From: JBGSWL01 sp041752455
GTDB taxonomy: Bacteria > Pseudomonadota > Alphaproteobacteria > Rhizobiales > Rhizobiaceae
NCBI GenBank assembly: GCA_041752455.1
Contig: JBGSWL010000109.1
Span: 1-19,407, forward strand
Reading direction: 5' to 3'
DNA: 19,407 nucleotides
Below, one piece after another: positions 1-7,700 of this stretch. Below the pieces are notes generated by a model that saw only the letters and a program-made list of their open reading frames with translations, had not been told where the DNA came from and did not search any database. Numbering within the stretch: position 1 is the first letter of the stretch; every line of letters begins with the position of its first letter. The position numbers were made by a program, and so were the translations under genes.

Positions 1-1
1 T

Positions 2-163
2 CCGTTCGCAGCGACTAAACGCAGGATGCATCACGCGATCAATGTCTACCTTCGAGCGGTGCTTCGGCGGCCGTATCGGTTAGATGTTGCCGGCCTTGTT
101 TCCGATCGGCAGGCGGATGCACGCAAGCCGGCGACAAAGGCCTGCCGAGCACGTCGGCCGTAG
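2..163 (+). CDS. C-terminal fragment of a small basic protein, possibly ProQ/FinO-like
   Basis: An open frame enters from the left edge and stops with TAG at 161-163, giving 53 residues. The piece is Arg/Lys-rich and contains RRMHHAINVYLRAVLR, then PYRLDVAGLVSDRQADARK. The pattern (basic helix, R-x-D-x-x-G, V-S, then A-x-x-A-R) recalls the end of the RNA-binding ProQ/FinO domain, which often reads RxDLDG...V(S/T)...A. ProQ/FinO proteins bind structured RNA and are common on proteobacterial plasmids, which would suit the mobile-element genes downstream. A hairpin and T-run overlap the stop, as expected at a gene end. The resemblance is weak, the start lies outside the window, and a chance frame cannot be excluded. 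Confidence 0.35.
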   Translation, partial: PFAATKRRMHHAINVYLRAVLRRPYRLDVAGLVSDRQADARKPATKACRARRP

Positions 164-170
164 TTTTTTT
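144..170 (+). terminator. Weak intrinsic terminator candidate
   Basis: A 5-bp stem (gccga at 144-148, tcggc at 154-158) with a 5-base loop is followed after five bases by seven T (164-170). It overlaps the stop codon of the left-edge frame and would end its transcript. The stem is short, so activity is uncertain. Confidence 0.35.
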
Positions 171-654
171 ACGTTTTGTCGCACTGCAGACCACGCCAAG
201 GAACATCTCTCTTCATGATATTTTTTTGCCCCATCGCAAAAACCCGTTGGTCCTTATGCAAGCAGCGGAAGACGAGGGGCGAGCGTTTCTGTGAGGTTAG
301 CACCCGTTGCGGGATCTTGTCTGCGAGGGGCAGTACGGCCGGATCCCTTGTTCGGTGCCGGCGCCGTGCGCCAGCTTCTCTGGTTTCTGTCTTCGGTTTC
401 GGTTCTCGCAATCCGCAGCTCGCGCAAATTGCGGAGAGTACGCCCCGGCACGGGGTAAGGAGCGCGAATGTGTATTAACCTAGCTGTCAAAACTTCGCCC
501 CACGCAGGACCAGCACCAATTTTTGCTGCGTTTTCCGCTGGATAGCGCCCGGCCCGGAAGCAATGGTCGCTCCGGCCGCTGCCAAGATGGCCGGCTAGAA
601 CGACCGGGTTGCATACCGATCCGGTCCGCGTGACAGAGAAAAGGAGTACAAGCC
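171..654. other. Intergenic stretch without a convincing gene
   Basis: No frame on either strand shows recognisable protein features, although several long frames are open by chance in this GC-rich DNA. Visible items are a small A/T inverted repeat (tttttgc at 223-229, gcaaaaa at 236-242, 6-base loop), a very short frame with a good ribosome site (listed separately) and, at the right end, the ribosome site of the Gp157 gene. The promoter of the Gp157-rad52 pair should lie here, but I could not pick out a clear -35/-10 pair. Confidence 0.5.
468..545 (+). CDS. Possible 25-aa small ORF with strong ribosome site
   Basis: ATG at 468 is preceded by aaggag with a 5-base gap, which is better than most starts in this window. 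The frame reads MCINLAVKTSPHAGPAPIFA and a few more residues before TAG at 543-545. There is no recognisable domain and no signal or membrane segment. It lies about 110 bases upstream of the Gp157 gene and could be a leader peptide or simply chance. Only the ribosome site supports it. Confidence 0.2.
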   Translation: MCINLAVKTSPHAGPAPIFAAFSAG

Positions 655-1173
655 ATGACCTATCCCGCCAGCATTGCGCTAGAAGCACAGGCCCGTTTGT
701 TTGAAGCCATGCGTTCGCGCATCGCCACGCTCTATGATCTTGATCCCGATGACCGCGCGGTGATCGATACCGCGCTCGGTGAGACTGATCTGGACCGGAC
801 GCTGGCGCGCCTTGTCCGCTCGCTACTCGACGATGAGGCGCTGGCCGATTCGTTGCGGTCGCGGCTCAATGACATGCGGTCCCGCCTCGACCGTCTCAAG
901 GAACGCGCTGAGCGCAAGCGAGCGCTGGTCCTTCACTGCATGGAGGAATGCCAGCTGACCCTGCTCGTCGATGCGGAGTTTACAGCCTCGGTCAAGCGCA
1001 AGGCGCCCTCGGTCCAGGTCGAGGACGAGACGTTGATTCCGGAATGGCTGTTTGTCCCGCAGCCGGCACGGCTCGACCGCCAGGCGCTTCTGGCCACGCT
1101 CAAGACCGGCGACTTGGTGCCCGGCGCCCGTCTTGCCAGCGATGGGTACTCGCTTGCGGTCAGGACCCGCTGA
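655..1173 (+). CDS. Gp157-family (siphovirus Gp157-like) protein
   Basis: This 172-aa protein fits the Gp157 family of phages and mobile elements in length and layout. A helical N-terminus is followed by a charged coiled-coil region (about residues 65-105, rich in R, L, E and K). The family-typical C-terminal half has SVKRKAPSVQVEDETLIPEW near residues 110-130 and a closing VPGARLASDGYSLAVR. The beta stretch with S-V-x-V, then D-E-x-L-I-P-E, then P-G-A-R-L is what I used to recognise it. Family members are small phage proteins usually encoded beside single-strand annealing proteins; the exact biochemical role is not settled, and some were linked to phage resistance. The start is supported by aaaggag (about 640-647) 8-9 bases before ATG. 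The stop TGA overlaps the ATG of the next gene (TGATG at 1171-1175), so the two are translationally coupled. Confidence 0.85.
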   Translation: MTYPASIALEAQARLFEAMRSRIATLYDLDPDDRAVIDTALGETDLDRTLARLVRSLLDDEALADSLRSRLNDMRSRLDRLKERAERKRALVLHCMEECQLTLLVDAEFTASVKRKAPSVQVEDETLIPEWLFVPQPARLDRQALLATLKTGDLVPGARLASDGYSLAVRTR

Positions 1174-2051
1174 TGTCTGGCGCCCGGAACAAGGCACCGA
1201 AGGTGTTGGTCGAGGCAACCGGTCTGGCCCCGGCGGTCGCATCGGCGCCACGTATCGCGCAACGTGATGCGGGCGGTCAGGACCCGGTGGACCCGGTGCC
1301 GCCGACCGAGCGACTACACCCGATGCATGCCGGCGTGCATGTCGGCGCACAGGTCGGCGCCAGCGTCGGTAAAGGTGCGCCCACCAGCGCCGGCGTCGCA
1401 GGCGCAGGCAGAAATGTATCCAATCCTTATGCCGGCGCGGATCAGAGAGTTACGATACGGCCCATCCAAGCCCGATCCCCCGGCCGGGGCCCGACAGACA
1501 CCTATCGCGGCGATGGCGATGGGGAGGCGGACTATCTGATGGCGCCCTCGACGTCGGACGCCGCCCATTCCGGTGCAACCGGTTGCACCCACGACGCGAC
1601 GACCGGTCGTGGCTTCCGGCCCGATCAGGTGCGCGCGCTTAAATGCCGCCTGAAGGCGGCGCATATAAAGGAACGGCGCATCGGAGACCGGGTTCTGCCC
1701 TATGTCGAGGGGTGGCATGTGATCGCCGAGGCCAACCGGATATTCGGGCACCACGGTTGGCATCGACAGACGCTGTCCTGTCAGGTGGTACATGCCAGCC
1801 AGAGCAGGGACGGATACCGGGTGGTTTATATCGCGCAGGTGCGCATTACCGCCGATGCCGGCGGGAAACCGGTCATTCGCGAAGGGATCGGCACCGGCGA
1901 GGCGTGCGAGTCAGAACCGGGTACGGCGCATGAGCGGGCGGCCAAGGGAGCGGAAACCGATGCCATGAAACGGGCGCTGATGACCTTCGGCCAACCGTTC
2001 GGGCTGGGGCTCTATACCGGCATGGTCACCCGGAAAAGAGGCGGTCGATAA
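1173..2051 (+). CDS. Rad52/Rad22-family single-strand annealing protein
   Basis: This 292-aa protein has a C-terminal Rad52-type annealing core at about residues 143-285. Clear marks are RIGDRVLPYVEGWHVIAEAN followed by FGHHGW, an antiparallel beta section (YRVVYIAQVRITA), and the signature AHERAAKGAETDAMKRALMT followed by FG and FGLGLYTG. Such proteins form rings that anneal complementary single strands in phage- or plasmid-encoded recombination. The partner Gp157 gene overlaps its start. The N-terminal ~140 residues are low-complexity and rich in G, A, V, P and H, which is unlike family members whose core starts near the N-terminus. The coupled ATG at 1173 is my choice. An in-frame ATG at 1539, preceded at some distance by ggggagg, would give a 170-aa protein that is almost only the core and is a real alternative. 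An 18-bp perfect palindrome lies in the extension. Confidence 0.9.
   Translation: MSGARNKAPKVLVEATGLAPAVASAPRIAQRDAGGQDPVDPVPPTERLHPMHAGVHVGAQVGASVGKGAPTSAGVAGAGRNVSNPYAGADQRVTIRPIQARSPGRGPTDTYRGDGDGEADYLMAPSTSDAAHSGATGCTHDATTGRGFRPDQVRALKCRLKAAHIKERRIGDRVLPYVEGWHVIAEANRIFGHHGWHRQTLSCQVVHASQSRDGYRVVYIAQVRITADAGGKPVIREGIGTGEACESEPGTAHERAAKGAETDAMKRALMTFGQPFGLGLYTGMVTRKRGGR
1572..1589. repeat. 18-bp perfect palindrome inside the rad52 N-terminal extension
   Basis: ggtgcaacc is followed immediately by its exact reverse complement ggttgcacc. It sits about 60 bases upstream of the conserved Rad52 core and shortly after the alternative start at 1539. A second palindrome, acgaccggtcgt, follows at about 1598-1609. 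Such dyads are typical of operators or recombinase sites, but coding for SGATGCTH could also produce it by chance. Confidence 0.6.
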
Positions 2052-2345
2052 GTGGGCCCTCTGCGGTGGATGTCGGGTCTGCCGACGCAAGGCCCCTGCA
2101 AGTTGCAAAAGGGAGGATCAGGTTTATTCCGACTTGTGTACCACTCGATGCTTGCCCATGCGCTTAGGGGCCGGCATCTTATGGTTTGTCTGGCTTTTGT
2201 CGGACTCGCGCGTCGGGTGGAACCTGCCGGACGCCAGAGCGCCGATTCGGCGGGATCCGTCCCGCCAAGGCTGCGCCCGCAACAGACTGCTTGACCACGC
2301 GGGCACTCCCAAAACGGCGCATATCATGATTGATGGGAGCAGCTG
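2052..2345. other. Spacer after rad52
   Basis: No convincing gene is present. Frames open here have no features and poor ribosome sites. The only clear element is the ribosome site ggagcagctg just before ATG 2346. I see no good terminator after rad52, so read-through into the small downstream gene is possible. Confidence 0.5.
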
Positions 2346-2667
2346 ATGGTCGCGTTTACATCCGAGGATGTGTCGCCTTTCCGGCCCTCGGATTGTGGGA
2401 ACCGCTTTGCTGCCATCCGGGTCTATATAGGGCGCTTGCTGGTGGGCCTTGACCGCTCGCCCGAGCATATCTGGTCGGATCTGGAAGGTGCCCTGCCTGG
2501 CCGATATCCGGTTGCTCGATTCCGATGACGTCGCCCGGTTCAAAAACGCAGTACTGGCGCTTGTTGAAGCTCACGACGCCGGGCTGCGCCTCAAAACCAC
2601 GGCGTGCCAACAAAAGGCGATTGCGGCCCTAGACGTGCTTGACGACCTTTGCGTGAACAGAAAGTGA
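2346..2667 (+). pseudogene. Small unknown gene, apparently frameshifted
   Basis: ATG 2346 has a good ribosome site (ggag, 6-base gap). Its frame reads MVAFTSEDVSPFRPSDCGNR and continues in a protein-like way to about base 2500 (HIWSDLEGAL), then degrades to a stop at 2526-2528. The +1 frame takes over at the same point with LADIRLLDSDDVARFKNAVL and a helical, acidic and alanine-rich tail ending at TGA 2665-2667. Joining them at the gccctgcctggcc stretch (about 2488-2500) by removing one base gives a single ~106-aa, mostly helical protein of unknown function. Either a true frameshift mutation or a sequencing error would explain this. A second gene starting at TTG 2449 is less likely because its first 17 residues look like out-of-frame translation. 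It follows rad52 in the same direction and may be a small accessory gene of the same element. Confidence 0.45.
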
Positions 2668-2944
2668 AGGCGATGAACAGCCGCAACTTGTCAACACATA
2701 CCATGCTCCCGGACCGGAGGATTGTCACCGGCCGTTGTGCCACCTGCCCGGCGGGCAGGCTTGGCCGGTCTGCTGCTCGCCATTGGGGGCACGCGATCGG
2801 TTGAATTGAACGGGGCCGTTTACGACACTTCTACCCCGAAAACAGCACCGGTGCATCCGTGCCACGGCAGACAGCGCCTGGCCGTTCGGAAGCACCCTGC
2901 CGCAAAAACCCGCGATGATCAGGGCTCAGCGCCGATGGCAAACA
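2668..2944. other. Intergenic region between convergent genes, with a 7-bp inverted repeat
   Basis: No convincing gene is present. The + strand genes and the - strand ugd converge here, so terminators are expected. The clearest structure is cctgccc at 2743-2749 and gggcagg at 2753-2759 with a 3-base loop. No T-run follows on either strand, so it is not a standard intrinsic terminator. On the ugd side a short T5 run occurs at about 2904-2908 (read on the - strand) without a strong stem. This region probably marks the border between the mobile-type genes and the surface genes. Confidence 0.4.
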
Positions 2945-4186
2945 TCAATTGACGCCGAAGAGATCACGGCTAATGACCTTGCCTTGCACAGGCGTGATCG
3001 CCTCGTCGAGACGGTTGGCGATGATCACATCTGCCTGCGCGATGAATGTTTCAAGATCGGTGGCCAAATCAAAACCGTGGTCCCCGCCATCGGCGAGCAG
3101 CGGTTCATAGACGACAACCCGCGTGCCTGCATCAACAAGCTCAGCCATGACATCCATGATGCTCGATGCACGAAAGTTGTCTGAGCCAGCCTTCATGGCC
3201 AACCGGTAAACCCCGACCACCCGGGGTCTACGCGCCATAATCTGATCGGCGACAAACCGTTTTCGCAGGGCGTTTGCGGTGACAACAGCTGATATGATCG
3301 CTTGCGGGACGCCCTCAAAGTCGGCTTCCAGCTGGCGTGTGTCCTTGGGCAGACAATAACCGCCATAGCCGAAGGACGGATTGTTATAGTGATCCCCGAT
3401 CCGCGGATCCCGACAAATGCCGGCAATGACCTCCCCGGTGTCCACGCCACGGCTCCAGCACCAAGAATCCAGCTCATTGAACCAGGCAACGCGCATGGCA
3501 AGATAGTTGTTGGCAAACAGCTTGATGGCCTCCGCTTCCGAAGGGCCCGTTAACAGCACCGGTGCTTTGACCTCCGCTGCCTCCAGCATCATCTGGGCAA
3601 ATTGCTCTGCCTCAGGCCCCGTGGAACCGACAACGATGCGCGACGGGTAGAGGTTATCATGCAAGGCCCTGCCTTCGCGTAAAAACTCCGGCGAAAAAAG
3701 GATCGTCATTTCAGGGCGTTCGGCGGACACTGCGGCGGTCAATCCAACCGGCACCGTTGACTTGATGACGACGGTAGCCGAGGGGCGAAGCTGTCGCACC
3801 GTATCAATGACCGCGACAACCGACGATGTATCGAACCGTCGCAGATCCGGATCATAGCTGGTCGGCGTAGCCACTATGACGATATCGGCCTCGGCATAGG
3901 CCTCGACAGGATCTGATGTTGCGGCCAGGTTGAGCGGCGCACCGGCTAGCCAAGCCTCGATTTCCGTATCAGCGATGGGTGATCGGCCCGCCTGGATCAT
4001 GGCAATGCGGGTAGCATTGATATCGGTGATAACAACACGGTGTCGGCGGGCCAATAGCACCGCCATTGACATACCCACATAGCCAGCCCCTGCGATGGCC
4101 ACCCGCAAAGGCGCTTCCTTATGCGCCGGCTTGTTGGTCTGTTGATCCATGTTGGCTGCTCGCTTGGACACGTGTTTTTCGATCAT
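2945..4186 (-). CDS. ugd: UDP-glucose 6-dehydrogenase
   Basis: The enzyme oxidises UDP-glucose to UDP-glucuronate with two NAD+ in the cytoplasm and supplies precursor for capsule, exopolysaccharide or LPS sugars. The 413-aa protein is of the short E. coli Ugd type. A Rossmann motif GAGYVGMSMAVLLA lies near residues 33-46, followed by VIVATPTSYDP, VVIKSTVPVG and FSPEFLREGRALHDNLYPSR. The linker helix region has EAIKLFANNYLAMRVAWFNE, and the catalytic-cysteine motif is NNPSFGYGGYCLPKDTRQL. The C-terminal domain has KAGSDNFRASSI and ends in RDLFGVN, as in E. coli (RDLFGSD). All key residues are present. The N-terminus is about 28 residues longer than in E. coli, and the internal ATG at 4150 (MDQQTNK) is an equally plausible start since neither has a strong ribosome site. 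It is on the same strand as the fibre cluster but about 600 bp away, so probably a separate transcript. Confidence 0.95.
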   Translation of the reverse strand: MIEKHVSKRAANMDQQTNKPAHKEAPLRVAIAGAGYVGMSMAVLLARRHRVVITDINATRIAMIQAGRSPIADTEIEAWLAGAPLNLAATSDPVEAYAEADIVIVATPTSYDPDLRRFDTSSVVAVIDTVRQLRPSATVVIKSTVPVGLTAAVSAERPEMTILFSPEFLREGRALHDNLYPSRIVVGSTGPEAEQFAQMMLEAAEVKAPVLLTGPSEAEAIKLFANNYLAMRVAWFNELDSWCWSRGVDTGEVIAGICRDPRIGDHYNNPSFGYGGYCLPKDTRQLEADFEGVPQAIISAVVTANALRKRFVADQIMARRPRVVGVYRLAMKAGSDNFRASSIMDVMAELVDAGTRVVVYEPLLADGGDHGFDLATDLETFIAQADVIIANRLDEAITPVQGKVISRDLFGVN

Positions 4187-4782
4187 CAGGGAGCCGCAGG
4201 ACGCGTGGACGTGTTCGGCTGATCATGTGCTGCGGCCTGCAGCAAGGGCTGACGGAAAGCAAGCCTGGTGCGCCGGCGGCAGGTTCTATTGGAGGTTTTG
4301 ACAGATAGTGTTGCAGTTGCGTCGCAAGGAAACAAGGCGTTGTGTCCGGCACATTCACTGTTGATCCAAACGGCAGCGCGTCGCCAGCAAGATCAGCGGG
4401 CAACTGGGGCCTTTGAGGATCGGCGGCCAGCTTTGCGTGCAAGTTATGCATCTGCCTGCCTGGTGCCCTATGTTTGCTGACACCGGCCATCATGCAGCGG
4501 CCGATCGCCCGGTGTCATGATCCTGTTTCGAGCCGGAATCCAATCCTTCATGCGGTTGGCGCTTGATACCGGCTTGTTCACCAATAGGTTGTGGTTAGAG
4601 ATCCTCCCGCCACGTATTGGGCAAAACCGGAACGGACATCGCCGCCTCGCCCGCTTGGCCCCTCGCGCACGAGCACGCACACGCACCTGGTCAGACAGGT
4701 TCCGTGCCGCAGCGTGTTGCTTGTGCCCTATCGCCTCTTTCGATTGGCGGCGGGGGGGGGCAGGAGACGGCAATCGGCTCTG
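4187..4782. other. 600-bp gap between ugd and the barrel gene
   Basis: No frame here has recognisable protein features, so I treat it as non-coding. It should hold the ugd promoter and the end of the fibre-cluster transcript. Just past the barrel stop codon there is a run of nine G (4752-4760) flanked by an imperfect inverted repeat (cgattg at 4741-4746, caatcg at 4771-4776). There is no T-run, so this is a poor intrinsic terminator. No tRNA or other RNA gene was seen. Confidence 0.5.
4752..4760. repeat. Nine-base G homopolymer
   Basis: Nine consecutive G on the + strand lie about 22 bases beyond the stop codon of the barrel gene. Such tracts are prone to slippage and to sequencing error. 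Because it is outside the reading frame, it should not switch the protein on or off. Confidence 0.6.
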
Positions 4783-7700
4783 TCAGAATTTGCCGGTGAC
4801 ATTGACAAAAAAGCCGTGATCATCGGCGACCAGGTCACTGAGGTCGTCCGAGAAACGACCGAAATTGTATCCGACGCCGATTTTCAGAGTGTCGCCGACG
4901 TGGCGATAGATGGCAGCAAGGGCGCCGTAGTCGACCTGGCTTGCCTCCGGCAACCACAGCGCGCGGCCTTCCAGCAACAGGTCCCACCGCTTGACCACAT
5001 GAATATCGGCACGCAGGATGCCGATATGGGCCGAACTTGTGGTAAAGTCGCCGAAGGTAAGCGTATCCCCGGTCCCTGCGGTGAGCGTTGGCAACGCGAT
5101 CTCGCCGAAGCGAAAGCCATACTTGCCACCGATCGTCAGTTTCTTGGTAACCTGATAATTGGCGTCGATGCTGAAAATGCTGTTCCGCTGCATCGGGCGC
5201 ACCGCCTCGTCCGGGTCCCAATTGCTGTTGCGCGCGTAAAGGTCGGCCAGATAGGTAAATCGCGCCAGCAGGCTAAATCGGTCGTTTTCCACCGGGCGAT
5301 AAGCCAGACCTGCCGATGCCTTCACATAATGACGGTCGCCAAAGGACGATCCGGTCGTATCGCTTTCGGCAAATGCCGCATCAACGTCGCCAAGCAGACG
5401 CCAATCGGGTGAAAGCGCAACCTTCAGACCACCGACAAAGAGATAGGCCTGCCCGTTGCCTCGCGTGGCATCAAGCGGGTCCGCGACGTGATCATTGCGG
5501 ATCTCCCCTTTGAGACGCCACGCAATGCGATCGTCATCTTTGTAGCTGACGCCGAGCGAATAGGCCTGGCGGTTCGTGTCGCCGGCAATGGGGTCCTGCA
5601 CCAGCCCGGTCTCGATCCCGCCGGTCCATGTCCAGCGCGGATCAGGTGTCCATGTCATGCCATAGGTGCTTGCGAGCGAGCGGCGACGCTCAAGCATGTC
5701 GTAGCGGCTCTCGGCAAAGGTGGTTAGCGTATCGTTGTAGCGCTTGGAGGCACCAAACGTCAGGCCACCCAGATCGCGGCCACCGGCGGAGGTATCGAGC
5801 GGCGAGAGCAGGTCGGGGTCAAGTGCATAGGACACATAATAGCGATCATTGGCGGTCGGTGCGTATTCGATACCGGCGAGCGCTCCAATGCCCGCCGTTC
5901 CGTGCGAGATTTCTGCATTCAGGGCAATTTTCTCGGAGACGCGGATGCTCGTTCCGACCCCGTAGCGGTCGTTGCGGTCAATCGTCCCCGAGTGGTCGAG
6001 CGTTGCCTGGCCGAAAGCATAGAGGCTCAGGTCATCACCCGGTTTGAAGGTCAGGCGAGCGGCACCGTCCAGTCTGCGGCCGACTTGGGCGTCGGCCACA
6101 TCGCGCTTGGACGTCTCGCGCAGCCCGACTTCCGCCGTCCACGCCTGGTTGATCCGATGCGTCACATCGATCTCGGTTTCGCTCTTGTGGCGACCATCGT
6201 CATGGGCGACGTGGTCATGGGCTAGGCGAACGCGCGTATCAGCGGTCACATCGATTTCGCCGTACCCGCCATAGCTCGTCAGGCCCACATCCGTCCGACC
6301 GTCCAGATCGGCAAAGCCGTCTTCGCGGCGTTCAAAGTGAGCGCCGATGCGCCCCTTGATGCGCTCGTCGATGTCGGCAAGATCCAACTCGCCGCGAATA
6401 GTAAAGGCTGACCCGGACGTATCGCCAACAACACTATTGACATCGGTGCCGGTCACACCGCCGTCAATTGAATAGGTCTGGTTGGTCCCAAGGCCATTCG
6501 ATCGGGCATAGGCCGCCTCGATCCAGCTGCGGTCGGACAGCCGCAACCGCGCATCAACACCCGCCATGGCATGACGGTCGCCGTTTGACGTTGCATCCTC
6601 ATGACCGGCCACGCCAATGCGAAGCCGTTCGTTCAGCCAAGCCTCTGCCCGCCCGCCATACGACCACGACTCAAGATCGGTGGTACCGGCGTCATACTCA
6701 TAGTGAACGGTCAGCGACACGGCATCACGGCCGAGTGCATCATCGCGGACAAGGCCCGCCCCGGCGACACCGGAGGATAATGGTTCCCGCAGCAGGATGA
6801 TGCCCTGCACATGATCGATTTCGTAGTCGACGGCGCGGGTCAGAACCTTGCGTTGCATGACCCGCCCGGAATCCGGGTCAGTGACGGTTATGGTGACCGT
6901 TTCCGACCCTGCCACGATATCCTGGCGCGACAGAAAGTAACTTGACCCACCGGTGCCACGAAACACGTCGCGCCTCGGCAGGGTGCCAGCTTGGGCGGCA
7001 TGCGCGGTTGCCGCCAAGCGCGGTGCACCGAACGTCGTGGCCGCTTCGCTTTTATAGACGAGTTGTGCGCCATAGAGATTGCGCTCGTTGCGCACGAGGC
7101 CGGCACCGGTCATCTGGCTCCGGAAATCGCCCCACATCACGTGGCTTTCGCCGCGCTCGAGACGCACATAAAATTTTCCCGACGTCGGCGCATCTTCGGT
7201 CCGTGTCGAGTCGTCGCCATAGACCGGGTACCATGCATCCGGGTCAATCCGGCGCAGCAGCGACTGCGAATCCCGACGACCCAGATTACTGAACAGCCTG
7301 TCGAGTTTGTCCTCACTGGTATCGGCAGACGCCGTCAGCAGATACCTGCCGCGAATGCGTCCTTTCAGGTAGAAACCGAGGCGGCCGGTTGCTTCCACAG
7401 CGTCCTTGTCGGAGCCCGTTGCCGCCTGCCAATCGTCGGACGCCATTCGCTGATGCAGTGTCAGATCGGCAAGCCCGACAAAAAACCAGTCATTGGCCGG
7501 AATGTTGATCGGCCGGATCAGGGTCGTGGCATCAGGTTCATCAGAGCCGACGCGAACATCGACATCGTGTTCTCCGGCCGGAAGGATGCGTTGGATGACA
7601 AATGCTGCAGAGCTGTCGACTGCAACGCGCTCGCCCATGACCTGGACATCATGGCCGGTGGGCACTTGACGGCCGCTTACTGTTACCGCACCGCCGTGGA

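Noticed and set aside
2722..2952. 76-codon + strand frame before ugd
   Set aside because: It has no ribosome site and no domain, its composition is low in structure, and it runs into the end of ugd on the other strand.
4752..4760. G9 tract as a phase-variation switch for the barrel gene
   Set aside because: It lies beyond the stop codon, so changes in length do not alter the reading frame.
4591..5412. + strand open frame overlapping the end of the barrel gene
   Set aside because: It begins in the gap without a ribosome site, and most of it is antisense to the barrel's last strands, whose pattern and terminal Phe are clear.
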